From positions 1 to 64,000 of the forward strand of contig JBOHRN010000055.1 of assembly GCA_050732775.1 (NCBI GenBank): a stretch of 64,000 bases of DNA, in the 5' to 3' direction. Positions 42,316-54,055 of the stretch are shown piece after piece. The notes beneath the pieces are model-generated. The model searched no databases and was not told the DNA's origin. It saw only the letters and a list, made by a program, of their open reading frames with translations. The stretch is from JBOHRN01 sp050732775 (GTDB taxonomy: Bacteria; Gemmatimonadota; Gemmatimonadetes; Longimicrobiales; Longimicrobiaceae). Within the stretch, counting starts at the first letter, position 1. Each line of letters begins with the position of its first letter. The position numbers and the translations under genes are program-made.

Positions 42316-43680
42316 ATGAAACCGTCACTCCCCATCGGCGGCCTCTCTGCCGCCTCTCTGCTAGCAGTCCTGGCCGCGGCACCGGCTCCCGCCCAGCAAG
42401 GCGCTGGCGCCATCCCCTTCGAGAGCTACCGGCTGGATAACGGCTTGCGGGTCATCCTCTCGCCCGACCACTCGGTGCCGGTGGTAGCCGTGGACGTCTG
42501 GTACGACGTGGGCAGCCGCAACGAGAGGCGGGGCCGCACCGGCTTCGCCCACCTCTTCGAGCACATGATGTTCCAGGGCTCAGAGAACGTGGACAAGACC
42601 GAACACCTGCGGCTCATCGAGCGGGCGGGCGGCTCCATGAACGGTACCACCAACGAGGACCGCACCAACTACTTCCAGACGCTTCCCGCCAACCGGCTCA
42701 ACCTGGGGTTGTGGCTGGAGGCCGACCGCATGAGATCCCTCGCCGTTACCCCGGAGAACCTCGAGAACCAGCAGGAGGTGGTAAAAGAGGAGCGCCGCCT
42801 GCGGGTGGATAACCAACCGTACACCTCGTCGTTCTTCAAGGCCCTCTACCAGGTCCCCTACAACGCCGAGACCTGCTTCGCTTACGGGCACGACGTGATC
42901 GGCTCTATGGACGACCTCAACGCCGCCACCTTGGATGACGTGCAGAGCTTCTTCGACACCTACTACGCCCCCGGCAACGCCACCCTCACCGTGGTGGGCG
43001 ACTTCGACGCCGGCGAGGCCAGGGAGATGATCGAGGAGTACTTCGGCGACATCCCGGCGGGCCCTCCTCCCCCCGCGGTCGAGTGTACGGCTCCGTTCTC
43101 GGGACTCCCGGCCCGCGAGGTGGTGCCAGATCCGAACGCCAATCTGCCTGCTTTCTTAGCCACTTACGGCATGCCCAAGGCGGGCCACCCGGACAGCTAC
43201 GCCCTCTCACTGCTCGGCTCTATCCTGGGTTCGGGAGAGAGCTCCCGGCTCCACCAGCGCTTGGTCAAAGACGAGGAGGCCGCCCTGGCGGTGCAGTCCA
43301 GCGCCAACATCCGGCGCGGGCCGGGTCTCTTGCTGGTCTTCTCGCTCCCCAACCAGGGGGTCGAGATCGGGCGCGTCGAGGAGCTGGTCGATGAAGAGAT
43401 CGAGCGCGTGCGCCAGCAGGGGGTTACCGCCGCCGAGCTGGAAAAGGCCAAGAACCGTTACCGTTACCAGACTCTCAGCGGCCGGCAGACGGTGCTGGGG
43501 AGGGCCGAGGATCTGCAGTACTTCGCGCACTTCCACGGCGATCCGGCCGCCATCCGGGACGATTTGGACAGCTACGCGGCGGTTACCCGGGAGGACATCC
43601 AGCGAGTAGCGAACCAGTACCTTGTTCCCGGGAACCGCGCCGTGGTCATCGCCCAACCCGCCTCAGAGGGGGAGGATTGA
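42316..43680 (+). CDS. M16-family zinc metallopeptidase, active subunit
   Basis: A 454-residue secreted peptidase. The signal peptide ends near residue 27 (PAPAQQ). The inverted zinc motif HxxEH is present as HLFEH at residues 79-83, and the distal zinc glutamate lies in VVKEERRLRVDN near residue 160. The C-terminal M16 half has GSILGSGESSRLHQRLVKDE. Bacterial members pair with an inactive homologue to form a chamber that degrades peptides in the periplasm. The next gene, starting two bases after this stop, encodes that partner. Confidence 0.92.
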   Translation: MKPSLPIGGLSAASLLAVLAAAPAPAQQGAGAIPFESYRLDNGLRVILSPDHSVPVVAVDVWYDVGSRNERRGRTGFAHLFEHMMFQGSENVDKTEHLRLIERAGGSMNGTTNEDRTNYFQTLPANRLNLGLWLEADRMRSLAVTPENLENQQEVVKEERRLRVDNQPYTSSFFKALYQVPYNAETCFAYGHDVIGSMDDLNAATLDDVQSFFDTYYAPGNATLTVVGDFDAGEAREMIEEYFGDIPAGPPPPAVECTAPFSGLPAREVVPDPNANLPAFLATYGMPKAGHPDSYALSLLGSILGSGESSRLHQRLVKDEEAALAVQSSANIRRGPGLLLVFSLPNQGVEIGRVEELVDEEIERVRQQGVTAAELEKAKNRYRYQTLSGRQTVLGRAEDLQYFAHFHGDPAAIRDDLDSYAAVTREDIQRVANQYLVPGNRAVVIAQPASEGED

Positions 43681-43681
43681 G

Positions 43682-45859
43682 ATGATAAACTCAGCCAAGA
43701 ATATACCCTCCGTTCCGGCCTTACTGGTTCCCGGGCTGCTCGGTTGGCTGGCGGCTTGCGCCGCCCCCCCGCCCCCGGTCCAGACCCCGGTTCCCACTCC
43801 GCCGCCAACCGAAGCCCGGGCTCCAGCTGAGAGGCGCGAGCGGCCGCCGCCCCCGGCGCCGATGCAAGCGCTGGAGTTTCCCGGCTTCCAGGAGGTCCGG
43901 CTCGCCAACGGACTGCAGATCCTGGTGGTAGAAGACCGCGACCTTCCCCTGGCTAGCATGGAGCTGTACGTGAAGTCCGGCTCTTCGTCGGACCCGGTCG
44001 AGAGTGCCGGGCTGGCGGAAATGGTGGCGGAGCTGCTCAGCAAGGGGACCACCACCCGTTCGGCCGAGGAGATAGCCACCACCATCGAGGGGGCGGGCGG
44101 CTCCCTGAACACCTTCGCCAGCGCCGACTACCTTACGGTGAGCGCCGGCGCCCTCTCCGAGTCGCTTCCGCTGGTGTTCGAGCTGGTGAGCGACGTGACG
44201 CTCCGGCCCACCTTCCCGGAAGACGAACTGGAGACCGCGCGCACCCGCGCTCTGTCGGGACTGGAGGTCGAGCTCAGCCAGCCCGGCCCGTTGGCCGATC
44301 GCCGCTTCGTGCGCGAGGTATACGGCCAGGGGCACCCGTACAGCTTGCGCCCGCTGCCCGAAACCCTGGAGGAGATCGGTAGGGCCGGCGTGGAGGCGTT
44401 CCACCAAGCCCACTTTACGCCGGGGAACGCCTTGTTGGTGGTTTCGGGAGACGTGAATGCCGCGAGGGTCGAAGAGCTGGCGCGCGAGCACTTCGGTGGC
44501 TGGCAAGGAGGAGGCGTGCCGCCGGTGGTGTTCCGTGAGCCGCCGGCGCGCGAAGACGCCACCATTTACCTGGTTCACCGCCCCGGCTCGGTGCAGTCCA
44601 ACCTGCTGGTGGGGCACGTCGGCATCCGTCCCGACAACCCGGACTACTACCCGCTCCAGGTCCTCAACAAGATCGTGGGCGGGGGCACCGACGCGCGGCT
44701 CTTCCTGATCTTGCGCGAGGAGAAGGGGTGGACGTACGGCGCTTATTCGCGCTTCACCCGGCCCGCAGACGTCGGCTACTACGTGGCCAGCGCCGAAGTC
44801 CGCAGCGAGGTGACCGACAGCGCCCTGGCGGAGCTCGACCACCAGCTGCGCCGTGTTCGTCGGGAGCCGGTCTCGGAGGAAGAGTTGGAGGCGGCCAAGA
44901 GCTACCTCATCGGCTCCTTTCCCCTGCGCATCCAGACACCGCGGCAGATCGCCGGCCAGGTGGCGCAGACCTACCTGCTCGGACTCCCCATCGAGCACCT
45001 GCTCCGTTACCGGGAGCGCGTCTCCGAGGTCACCATCGAAGACGTACAGCGGGTGGCCCGCGAATACGTCCGGCCCGAGCGGGCGGTCATCGTGGTAGTG
45101 GGCGACGCCACCCAAGTTCTGGACGACTTGGACGCTCTCGGCATCGCCCCCATCGAGCTGTACAATACCGAGGGAGACCGTATCGAGCGGGCCGCTATCG
45201 AGGTGCGCGCCTCGACCGCCGTGTGGGACGGATCCCGGCTGGAGCCGGGAGCACTGACCTACCAGTTCACCGTGCAGGGGAACCCGCTCGGGACCACCAC
45301 CTCGACCCTGGCGAGGGAGGGGGATGAGTGGGTCGCCACCTCGGCGATCGAGTCTCCTGTTATCACCCGGAGGAGCGAGCTCCGCTTCGGCGCCGCCGGC
45401 CTGGAGCCGGTCTCTCTTACCCAGACGACCGCGCAGCAGGGAACCGAACTGAACGCCGACCTCAGCTTCGCCGACGGCCGTATCACGGGCACGGCGACGC
45501 TGCCCGGAGAGCCCGGCGGGGAGCCGGAAGAAAGATCCGTGGACGCCGCGGTGGTCCAGGGCACGCTGCTCCCGGGGATGGGAGAGTACGCTCTCGCGGT
45601 CGCCGACTTGGCGGTCGGAGAGTCGATCACCGTACCGGTGTTCAGCGCTGAGTCGGGGAGCGTAGCGCCGACCACCTACCAGGTGACGGGTACGGAAACG
45701 GTGACGGTTCCGGCTGGAGAGTTTCCCGTCTTCCGGGTAGAGGTCTCGGGCGGGCAGCAGCCGATGACTTTGTACCTTCGCCAGGAATCCCCCCACCTGG
45801 TGGTAAAGATGGAGCTGGTGGGGATTCCCGTGACCATCGAGTTGCAGTCAATGCAGTAG
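43682..45859 (+). CDS. M16-family inactive partner subunit with C-terminal DUF3108-like domain
   Basis: A 725-residue secreted lipoprotein-like protein (Cys near residue 25, LLGWLAACAA, then a proline-rich linker to about 60). Residues about 65-490 are M16-like, but the zinc motif is replaced by AGLAEMVAELLSKG, so no HxxEH exists. The substrate-binding half is kept (IVGGGTDARLFLILREEKGW and the R-Y pair region). Residues about 520-725 are an added beta-rich domain whose end (VTVPAGEFPVFRVEVSGG) matches the DUF3108-like protein encoded at 38666. Such an extension is not part of standard M16B subunits and may hold a substrate or attach the complex. Confidence 0.88.
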   Translation: MINSAKNIPSVPALLVPGLLGWLAACAAPPPPVQTPVPTPPPTEARAPAERRERPPPPAPMQALEFPGFQEVRLANGLQILVVEDRDLPLASMELYVKSGSSSDPVESAGLAEMVAELLSKGTTTRSAEEIATTIEGAGGSLNTFASADYLTVSAGALSESLPLVFELVSDVTLRPTFPEDELETARTRALSGLEVELSQPGPLADRRFVREVYGQGHPYSLRPLPETLEEIGRAGVEAFHQAHFTPGNALLVVSGDVNAARVEELAREHFGGWQGGGVPPVVFREPPAREDATIYLVHRPGSVQSNLLVGHVGIRPDNPDYYPLQVLNKIVGGGTDARLFLILREEKGWTYGAYSRFTRPADVGYYVASAEVRSEVTDSALAELDHQLRRVRREPVSEEELEAAKSYLIGSFPLRIQTPRQIAGQVAQTYLLGLPIEHLLRYRERVSEVTIEDVQRVAREYVRPERAVIVVVGDATQVLDDLDALGIAPIELYNTEGDRIERAAIEVRASTAVWDGSRLEPGALTYQFTVQGNPLGTTTSTLAREGDEWVATSAIESPVITRRSELRFGAAGLEPVSLTQTTAQQGTELNADLSFADGRITGTATLPGEPGGEPEERSVDAAVVQGTLLPGMGEYALAVADLAVGESITVPVFSAESGSVAPTTYQVTGTETVTVPAGEFPVFRVEVSGGQQPMTLYLRQESPHLVVKMELVGIPVTIELQSMQ

Positions 45860-45873
45860 GGGGCCGCCGGGCG

Positions 45874-46731
45874 CTACTCCACGGGCAGGTGCATCCTCGC
45901 CTGCTGCACCATGCGCTCGGGGTCTAGCTCGCGCTCCACCTTTTTCCAGTTGCGCGTGCGCGGCGGGTGCCGGGCGGGTACCAGGAAGCGGTCGCGGAGC
46001 CGCACGCTCAGATAATCGATAGCCAAAATGGTCAGGAACACCGCGATCAACAGCGTGAGCACGCTGCGGTACTGGAACACGGTCAGGTAGCCCGCGATGT
46101 AGAAGCCGATCCCCCCCGCCCCCACGAAGCCCAGGATGGACGAGGCGCGGACGTTGTGCTCGAACATGAACAGGATCTGGCTGAGCAGGTGATTCCCGCT
46201 CTCGGGCAAGACCACGTGCCTGATTACCTGGCTCCGCGAGGCACCGCTGGAGCCGATGGCGTGGATGGGCGCCGGGTCCAACCCTTCGATCGCTTCGTAC
46301 TGGAGCTTGCCCAGGTAACCCACCGTGTATACCCCGGTGGCCAACACTCCCGCCAGCGGCCCCAACCCCACCGCCACCACGAAGATGACCGCCCAGAGCA
46401 GGGCGGGCAGGGTGCGGATGCCCGCCAGCAGGAGGCGGGCGGGCACGGTAGCCCCGCGTCCGAAGAGGTTACGGGAGCCGAGGAGTCCCAGGGGGAGGGC
46501 GAGCACCGCTCCCACCAAGGTGCCCAGGAAGGCGATCTGGAGGGTCTCCAACACGGCCGCCAGCGCGGTGCCCGCGAGCCCCGCGTCGGGGGGGAAGGCC
46601 TCGCGCAGGAGCTCCAGCAGGTTGGCGACGCCGGTGAGCCGGCCCACGCGCAGCTCCAACCCCGCTGCGGACCAGACGGCGAGCAGCAGAACCAACGCGA
46701 TGATCAGCGGTGTTCCGGGGACCCGCTTCAA
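45874..46731 (-). CDS. PhnE-like ABC transporter permease
   Basis: A 285-residue inner-membrane permease with about six helices (IIALVLLLAVWSAAGLEL, GTALAAVLETLQIAFLGTLV and others). The EAA-type coupling motif AIGSSGASRSQVIRHVVLPE is followed by FMFEHNVRASSILGFVGAGG, as in PhnE. The TTG start at 46731 is preferred because it overlaps the PhnC stop (TTGA) and GAGGTG lies nine bases before it; a GTG at 46743 is the alternative. With PhnC and PhnD it forms an importer of the phosphonate/phosphite class, but the Fur-like box before the operon casts doubt on phosphonate as substrate. Confidence 0.85.
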   Translation of the reverse strand: MKRVPGTPLIIALVLLLAVWSAAGLELRVGRLTGVANLLELLREAFPPDAGLAGTALAAVLETLQIAFLGTLVGAVLALPLGLLGSRNLFGRGATVPARLLLAGIRTLPALLWAVIFVVAVGLGPLAGVLATGVYTVGYLGKLQYEAIEGLDPAPIHAIGSSGASRSQVIRHVVLPESGNHLLSQILFMFEHNVRASSILGFVGAGGIGFYIAGYLTVFQYRSVLTLLIAVFLTILAIDYLSVRLRDRFLVPARHPPRTRNWKKVERELDPERMVQQARMHLPVE

Positions 46732-47498
46732 CGGGCTAGGCACCTCTCGCAGATCAGCGACCGGATAGTCTCCTCGTCCAGCTCTTCCCGGCTCCCCTCC
46801 GCGATCTTCCAGCCGCAGTCGAGCACGGTGACCACGTCGCAGAAGGAACGGGCCACCCGCAGGTCGTGCTCCACCATCACGATGGTCATGCCCAACTCCC
46901 GGTGGGCCGCCTCCAGGGCGCGCAGCACCTGGCCGGCGGTACCGTCGTCCAGCTCGGAGAGAAATTCGTCGGCCAGGAGCACCTCGGGCGTCTGCACCAG
47001 GGCGCGGGCCACGGCTAGCCGCCGCTTCTCGCCGCCCGAGAGCTGGTGCGCCTTGCGGCCGGCCAGGGGAGCGAGCCCGGTGGTCTCCAGCGCGTGCAGC
47101 GCGCGACTTTTTTCCCGCCGGGGAAAGACTCCCAACCACGACGAGACCTCCCCCACCCGATGGAAGGCGCCCATGAGGGCGTTCTCCAGGGCGGTGGCGC
47201 TGCCGACCAGTCCCAGGTTTTGGGGTATGTACCCCACCCGCTCGCGTACCGTCCGGTCGGGCCGGCGCCCGTTCACCGCCACCCCCAGCGTGCTCACCCC
47301 TCCCTGTACCGCGGGAACCAACCCCTTGAGCAGCTTGAGCAGGGTGCTCTTGCCGGATCCGCTCGGTCCCACGATGGCCCGCCGTTCGCCCGGAAGGATA
47401 CTGAGCGAGACGTCGCACAGGGCGGGCGGGTCGCTACCGTAGGAGACCCAAACTCCGTCCAGTTGCAGGGCCGGAACGGCCACGGCGGGGGAGATCAA
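46728..47498 (-). CDS. PhnC-like ABC transporter ATP-binding protein
   Basis: A 256-residue ATPase with Walker A GPSGSGKST (about residue 44), signature LSGGEKRRLAVARALVQ (about 155), Walker B VLLADEF and the switch His in VMVEHDLRVARS. It belongs to the PhnC group by context with PhnD and PhnE. The ATG overlaps the PhnD stop (ATGA). No C-P lyase genes lie nearby, so the importer is not part of a phosphonate-degradation cluster in this window. Confidence 0.85.
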   Translation of the reverse strand: MISPAVAVPALQLDGVWVSYGSDPPALCDVSLSILPGERRAIVGPSGSGKSTLLKLLKGLVPAVQGGVSTLGVAVNGRRPDRTVRERVGYIPQNLGLVGSATALENALMGAFHRVGEVSSWLGVFPRREKSRALHALETTGLAPLAGRKAHQLSGGEKRRLAVARALVQTPEVLLADEFLSELDDGTAGQVLRALEAAHRELGMTIVMVEHDLRVARSFCDVVTVLDCGWKIAEGSREELDEETIRSLICERCLAR

Positions 47499-48433
47499 CC
47501 GTCCTCGTCTGCCAAGAATTGCGCATGCAAGCCGCTCAACGCTCCCACGGCCGGCCCAAAGTCGCCCAGATGCTCCTCGGTGGTGGTCTCGACCACCCCC
47601 TCCACGCCGTAGAGCTCCCGGTAGATGTCGGGGCGCTCCCGGGTGAGCCCGAGCATGGCGGCCACGAAGTCGTCCCGGACTTCCGCCGGAAGCCCTCGCC
47701 GTACCACCACCGGGTGCGATGGCACCCGGCCCAGCCGCACGAAAGAGCGGACCTTGCTGCGGTCCTCCGGCTCCAGGAAGCGCTCCGGCGCGTCGTCGGC
47801 CCCGAAGGCCACGTCCACCTGGCCGCCCGCCAGTAACTCCATCGCCGCCTTGTATCCGCCCGCCATGGAGTAGCTCTCGAAGCTCCTCTCCAGTGCCCGC
47901 TGGAGGTCAGGGAACTCGTTACCCTCCACCTCGATCAAACCCCGGTCGATCATGGTGCCGATGGGCAGCACGAAGCCCGAGCTCCCGGTCCAACTGGTGT
48001 GGGCCACCCGCTTCCCGAGCACGTCTTGCAGGGAGTTTACGTCGGAGCCGGTGCGGGTGAACCCTTCGCCGTAGTAAAAGGTACGGCCGTCCTCCCTCCG
48101 TTCGGCCAGTACCACCTCGGCCCCGGCTCTCCGGTGGGCGATCCACGCCGGGGCCGCGTCCAGGAAAGCGGCGTCGAGGTTTCCGAAGCGGAGCGCTTCG
48201 ATGAGGGGCTCGTACGCCGTGGGGATGAGGACTTCGACCTCCACCTCCATCTCCCTCTCCAGGTAAGCGGCCAGGGCGCCGGCCTTGGCCGAGAAGTCCT
48301 CGGCCCGCTCGGCGGGCAAGAAGCCGAGCCGGAAGACCTCGAGGCCGCCGCCCGCTCCGGAGCGGGGCGGAGCGTCCGTACACGCGGCTAGGAGAGTTGC
48401 CAGGAGAGTTGCCAGGAGCTTGGAGCGGTGCAT
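47495..48433 (-). CDS. PhnD-like substrate-binding lipoprotein
   Basis: A 312-residue periplasmic binding protein with a lipobox (LLAAC, Cys18). The family pattern is FRLGFLPAERAEDFSAKAGA, LAAYLEREMEVEVEVLIPTA, YEPLIEALRFGNLDAAFLD, VAHTSWTGSSGFVLP and ELLAGGQVDVAFGADDAPER. PhnD proteins bind phosphonates, phosphite or other small oxyanions. A Fur-box-like palindrome lies 29-45 bases before its start, just downstream of a promoter-like pair, so the operon is probably repressed by iron. The ligand may therefore be related to metal uptake rather than phosphorus; this is an inference. Confidence 0.85.
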   Translation of the reverse strand: MHRSKLLATLLATLLAACTDAPPRSGAGGGLEVFRLGFLPAERAEDFSAKAGALAAYLEREMEVEVEVLIPTAYEPLIEALRFGNLDAAFLDAAPAWIAHRRAGAEVVLAERREDGRTFYYGEGFTRTGSDVNSLQDVLGKRVAHTSWTGSSGFVLPIGTMIDRGLIEVEGNEFPDLQRALERSFESYSMAGGYKAAMELLAGGQVDVAFGADDAPERFLEPEDRSKVRSFVRLGRVPSHPVVVRRGLPAEVRDDFVAAMLGLTRERPDIYRELYGVEGVVETTTEEHLGDFGPAVGALSGLHAQFLADEDG

Positions 48434-48461
48434 CTAGGCTTTAGCTTTAAGGTGCGATTGA

Positions 48462-48478
48462 TTGGGAATCATTCTCAA
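48462..48478. promoter_or_regulatory. Fur-box-like operator
   Basis: TTGGGAATCATTCTCAA is an 8-1-8 inverted repeat with one mismatch and carries the GAATnATTC core of Fur boxes. It lies eight bases downstream of the -10 element of the phnDCE promoter on the minus strand, a typical repressor position. It is also about 105 bases before the amidohydrolase start on the plus strand. Confidence 0.7.
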
Positions 48479-48486
48479 TTGCCCCC

Positions 48487-48514
48487 AATATACACTGCCG
48501 ACCCGGAAACGCAA
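48487..48514 (-). promoter_or_regulatory. probable promoter of the PhnDCE-like operon
   Basis: On the minus strand TTGCGT (48509-48514) and TATATT (48487-48492) are separated by 16 bases. The expected transcription start falls in the adjoining Fur-like palindrome. Confidence 0.5.
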
Positions 48515-48581
48515 ACCCGCTTGCCCCGTACTAGCTGGCCCCGCTACCTTGTCACCCCCCCCTCAACTCGGAGGAGTAGAA

Positions 48582-49973
48582 ATGAGATCTGTACTTTCCA
48601 TAATTTTGGCGGCGGCGCTGGCCGCTTGCGCCACCGCCACCGCGGCTCCGGAGGCAGCTCCGGAAGCGGCCGCGTCCCCGGCCGAGCGGGGAGCGTTTGC
48701 TTCCACCTACCAGCCCTTCGCTTCGGGTGTCACCGTGATCCGGGGCGGCACCGTGATGACCGCCGCCGGAGAGGTGCTTCCAGGAGGAGCCGTGCTGATC
48801 AAAGACGGCAGGATTACCGCGGTGGGGGCGTCCGTGAACGCCCCGGCGGAGGCGCGGCTGATCGACGCCGCCGGCAAGTACGTCACCCCCGGGCTCATCG
48901 ACACCCACTCCCACCTGGGGGTTTACCCCAGCCCCGGCGTGGCGGCCCACTCGGATGGCAACGAGGCCACCGACCCGGTGACCCCCGAGGTCTGGGCCGA
49001 GCATTCGGTCTGGCCCCAGGACCCCGGCTTCACACGCGCCCTGGCGGGCGGGGTCACCACGCTGCAGATCCTCCCCGGTTCCGCCAACCTGATCGGCGGC
49101 CGGGGGGTCACGCTGCGCAACGTGCCCTCGCGCACGGTGCAGGGGATGAAGTTCCCGGGCGCGCCGCACGGGCTCAAGATGGCGTGCGGCGAGAACCCTA
49201 AGCGGGTGTACCGGAGCCGCGGCCCCTCTACCCGCATGGGCAACGTGGCCGGGTACCGGGCCGCCTGGATCCGGGCCAGCGAGTACCGGGACAGTTGGGA
49301 CGAGTGGCGGGAGAACGGCTCCGACTCTGACAGCAGGCCAGACCGGGACCTCGGCATGGAGACCCTCGCTGGCGTCCTCAGAGGTGACATCCTGGTCCAC
49401 AACCACTGCTACCGCGCCGACGAAATGGCGCAGATGATCGACATCGCCGACGAGTTCGGCTATCAGATCCGCTCCTTTCACCACGGGGTAGAGGCGTACA
49501 AGCTGCGCGACCTGCTGGCCGAGCACGACATCTCGGGTTCGCTGTGGGCCGACTGGTGGGGTTTCAAGATGGAGGCGCTCGACGCAACCAACGCCAACAT
49601 CGCCCTGGTTCACGACGCCGGCGCCAGAGCCATTGTCCACTCCGACGACGCGGGCGGCATCCAGCGCTTGAACCAGGAAGCGGCCAAGGCCCTCAAGGCC
49701 GGACGCGAGGCGGGGTTGGAGATCAGCGAGAACGACGCCCTGCGCTGGATTACCGCCAACCCGGCGTGGGCACTCGGGGTGCTCGAGCAGACCGGAACGT
49801 TGGAGGAAGGCAAGCGGGCCGACGTGGTAGTATGGGACGGTAACCCCTTCAGTGTGTACGCCCGGGCCGAGATGGTATTCGTGGACGGGGCGCTACTTTA
49901 CCACCGCGATAACCCGTCCGTGCAGCCAGTAACCGACTTCGAAGTGGGCATCCTGCCAGGAGGTGTACGATGA
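48582..49973 (+). CDS. amidohydrolase, exported, intact metal site
   Basis: A 463-residue imidazolonepropionase-like amidohydrolase with a lipoprotein signal (ALAACAT, Cys15). Metal ligands are visible as DTHSHLG near residue 107, HNHCYRADEM, RSFHHGVEAY and the final Asp in IVHSDDAGG. The C-terminal GTLEEGKRADVVVWDGNPF returns to the small beta domain. The substrate is unknown; exported relatives act on dipeptides or cyclic amides. GGAGGAG precedes the ATG. Its stop overlaps the start of a second amidohydrolase gene, so the pair is made together. Confidence 0.88.
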   Translation: MRSVLSIILAAALAACATATAAPEAAPEAAASPAERGAFASTYQPFASGVTVIRGGTVMTAAGEVLPGGAVLIKDGRITAVGASVNAPAEARLIDAAGKYVTPGLIDTHSHLGVYPSPGVAAHSDGNEATDPVTPEVWAEHSVWPQDPGFTRALAGGVTTLQILPGSANLIGGRGVTLRNVPSRTVQGMKFPGAPHGLKMACGENPKRVYRSRGPSTRMGNVAGYRAAWIRASEYRDSWDEWRENGSDSDSRPDRDLGMETLAGVLRGDILVHNHCYRADEMAQMIDIADEFGYQIRSFHHGVEAYKLRDLLAEHDISGSLWADWWGFKMEALDATNANIALVHDAGARAIVHSDDAGGIQRLNQEAAKALKAGREAGLEISENDALRWITANPAWALGVLEQTGTLEEGKRADVVVWDGNPFSVYARAEMVFVDGALLYHRDNPSVQPVTDFEVGILPGGVR

Positions 49974-51247
49974 AGAAGGCAGTTAAAACAGTTCTCGGGG
50001 CGCTCTCGGTCCTGCTCGCGGCCAGCCCTCTCGCCGCGCAAGCGGTGGCCATCACGGGCGGAACGGTCCACACCGTGTCCGGCCCGCCCATCGAGGGGGG
50101 TACGGTGGTAATCCAGGACGGCCGCGTCACCGCGGTGGGCCGGGGTGTGTCCGTGCCCGCGGGAGCGCGCCGAGTCGACGCCAGCGGCATGGTTGTCACG
50201 CCCGGACTATTCGAGTCGTTTACCCACCTGGGGCTAGTGGAGGTGGGCGCGGTAGACAACACCCGCGACTACGCGGTACAGGACGACGACCACGTAACCG
50301 CGGCCTTCAACGTGGCAGATGGGCTGAACCCTAACTCGGTGGTCATCCCGGTGACCCGTGTCGCGGGCGTGACCACGGCGGTGGCCGCCCCGTCCGGGGG
50401 CTTGATCGCCGGGCAGGGGGTGGTCATCGACCTGGCCGGGGGCTCGCCCGCCGGGCTGATCGCCAGCTCTCCCGTGGCCATGTTCGCGCGGCTGGGCGCC
50501 GGCGCCCAACGGGCCGGGGGAGGGGCGCGGGCCGGGGCCACGCTGCGGCTCCGCGAGGTACTGGAAGACGCCCGCGTATACGGCCGTATGCGCGACGCCT
50601 TCCAGCGGGGCGCCACCCGCGACTTCTCGGCGGGACGGCTAGACCTGGAAGCCCTCCAGCCGGTTCTCAGCGGGGAGCTCCCGCTGGTGGTCGAGGCGCA
50701 TCGGGCTAGCGACATCCGGACCGCGCTCGCTATCGCCAGCGAGTACGACCTCCGCTTGGTGCTCGCGGGCGGCACCGAGGCGTGGATGGTGGCCGGCGAG
50801 CTGGCCAGCGCGGGGGTGCCGGTGATCGTCAGGGTGCTCCAGAACCTACCCTCCAACTTTGAGCGCGTCGGCGCGCGCTACGACAACGCCGCCCTACTGC
50901 GGGCGGCGGGCGTGCCCGTGGTCATCTCCACCTTCGACACCCACAACGCGCGCAACCTGACCCAGGAGGCGGGTAACGCGGTGGCGTACGGGCTGCCCTG
51001 GGAAGAGGCGCTCAGGGCGGTTACGCTGTACCCGGCGCGCGTCTGGGGGATGGAAGATACGCACGGCTCCCTGGAGCCGGGCAAGGTGGCCAACGTGGTG
51101 GTGTGGAGCGGAGACCCGCTGGAGCTTCTGACCACCGTGGAGCACGTCTTCATCCGGGGGCGCGAGGTGCCGCTGACCAGCCGGCAAACCGAACTGCGCG
51201 ACCGCTACCTAGATATCGGCGACCGGCGGCGGAGCTACCAACACTGA
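49970..51247 (+). CDS. amidohydrolase-like protein with degenerate metal site
   Basis: A 425-residue exported protein (signal peptide ending PLAAQA near residue 26) of the same family as its upstream neighbour. The usual DxHxH motif is replaced by FESFTHLGLVEVG, so the first Asp and first His are missing, and the final segment reads ISTFDTHNARN. The fold is otherwise kept, ending HGSLEPGKVANVVVWSGDP. It may be an inactive partner or have altered chemistry, echoing the active/inactive M16 pair in this window. The ATG overlaps the previous stop (ATGA). No terminator is seen before gyrA. Confidence 0.82.
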   Translation: MKKAVKTVLGALSVLLAASPLAAQAVAITGGTVHTVSGPPIEGGTVVIQDGRVTAVGRGVSVPAGARRVDASGMVVTPGLFESFTHLGLVEVGAVDNTRDYAVQDDDHVTAAFNVADGLNPNSVVIPVTRVAGVTTAVAAPSGGLIAGQGVVIDLAGGSPAGLIASSPVAMFARLGAGAQRAGGGARAGATLRLREVLEDARVYGRMRDAFQRGATRDFSAGRLDLEALQPVLSGELPLVVEAHRASDIRTALAIASEYDLRLVLAGGTEAWMVAGELASAGVPVIVRVLQNLPSNFERVGARYDNAALLRAAGVPVVISTFDTHNARNLTQEAGNAVAYGLPWEEALRAVTLYPARVWGMEDTHGSLEPGKVANVVVWSGDPLELLTTVEHVFIRGREVPLTSRQTELRDRYLDIGDRRRSYQH

Positions 51248-51426
51248 ACCCCCGTCGCGGGCGAGGCTCCTTTCCAGGCCGGGCTCCAAGAGTTGCCCGG
51301 CCAGCGTTGAGTGAGGCTGGAGGCGGCCGTCAACGGCTGGTGTAACCCTCCCTGAAGGCTTACCTTTCCAAGTCCGCGGGGCGTGCTCGGCCGCCGCCCC
51401 GATCCGACTGTCTTTGAATCCGTTAC

Positions 51427-53889
<2,463 letters not shown>

Positions 53890-54055
53890 CTGGGGGCACG
53901 AGCGCCCCGGCCCGGCACGGGCGTGGGACATGGATGTCCCGAAGGGCTCCGCCGAGGGGGAGGTTTCTCTTGTAATTTGGCGCTCCGGGTGTTGGCCCTC
54001 TTCTTGCCGAATCAGCTCCGTAAGTAGTTGCACGCTCCTTTTCCCAGCGGACCTT

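Noticed and set aside
45874..47418. A 514-residue PhnC-PhnE fusion frame
   Set aside because: The N-terminal 230 residues are an out-of-frame reading of the PhnC gene, whose own frame has all ATPase motifs. The permease starts at about 46731.
53890..54055. Terminator or small gene between gyrA and the response regulator
   Set aside because: Only a short GC-rich inverted repeat without a T tract is seen, and no frame with a ribosome site.
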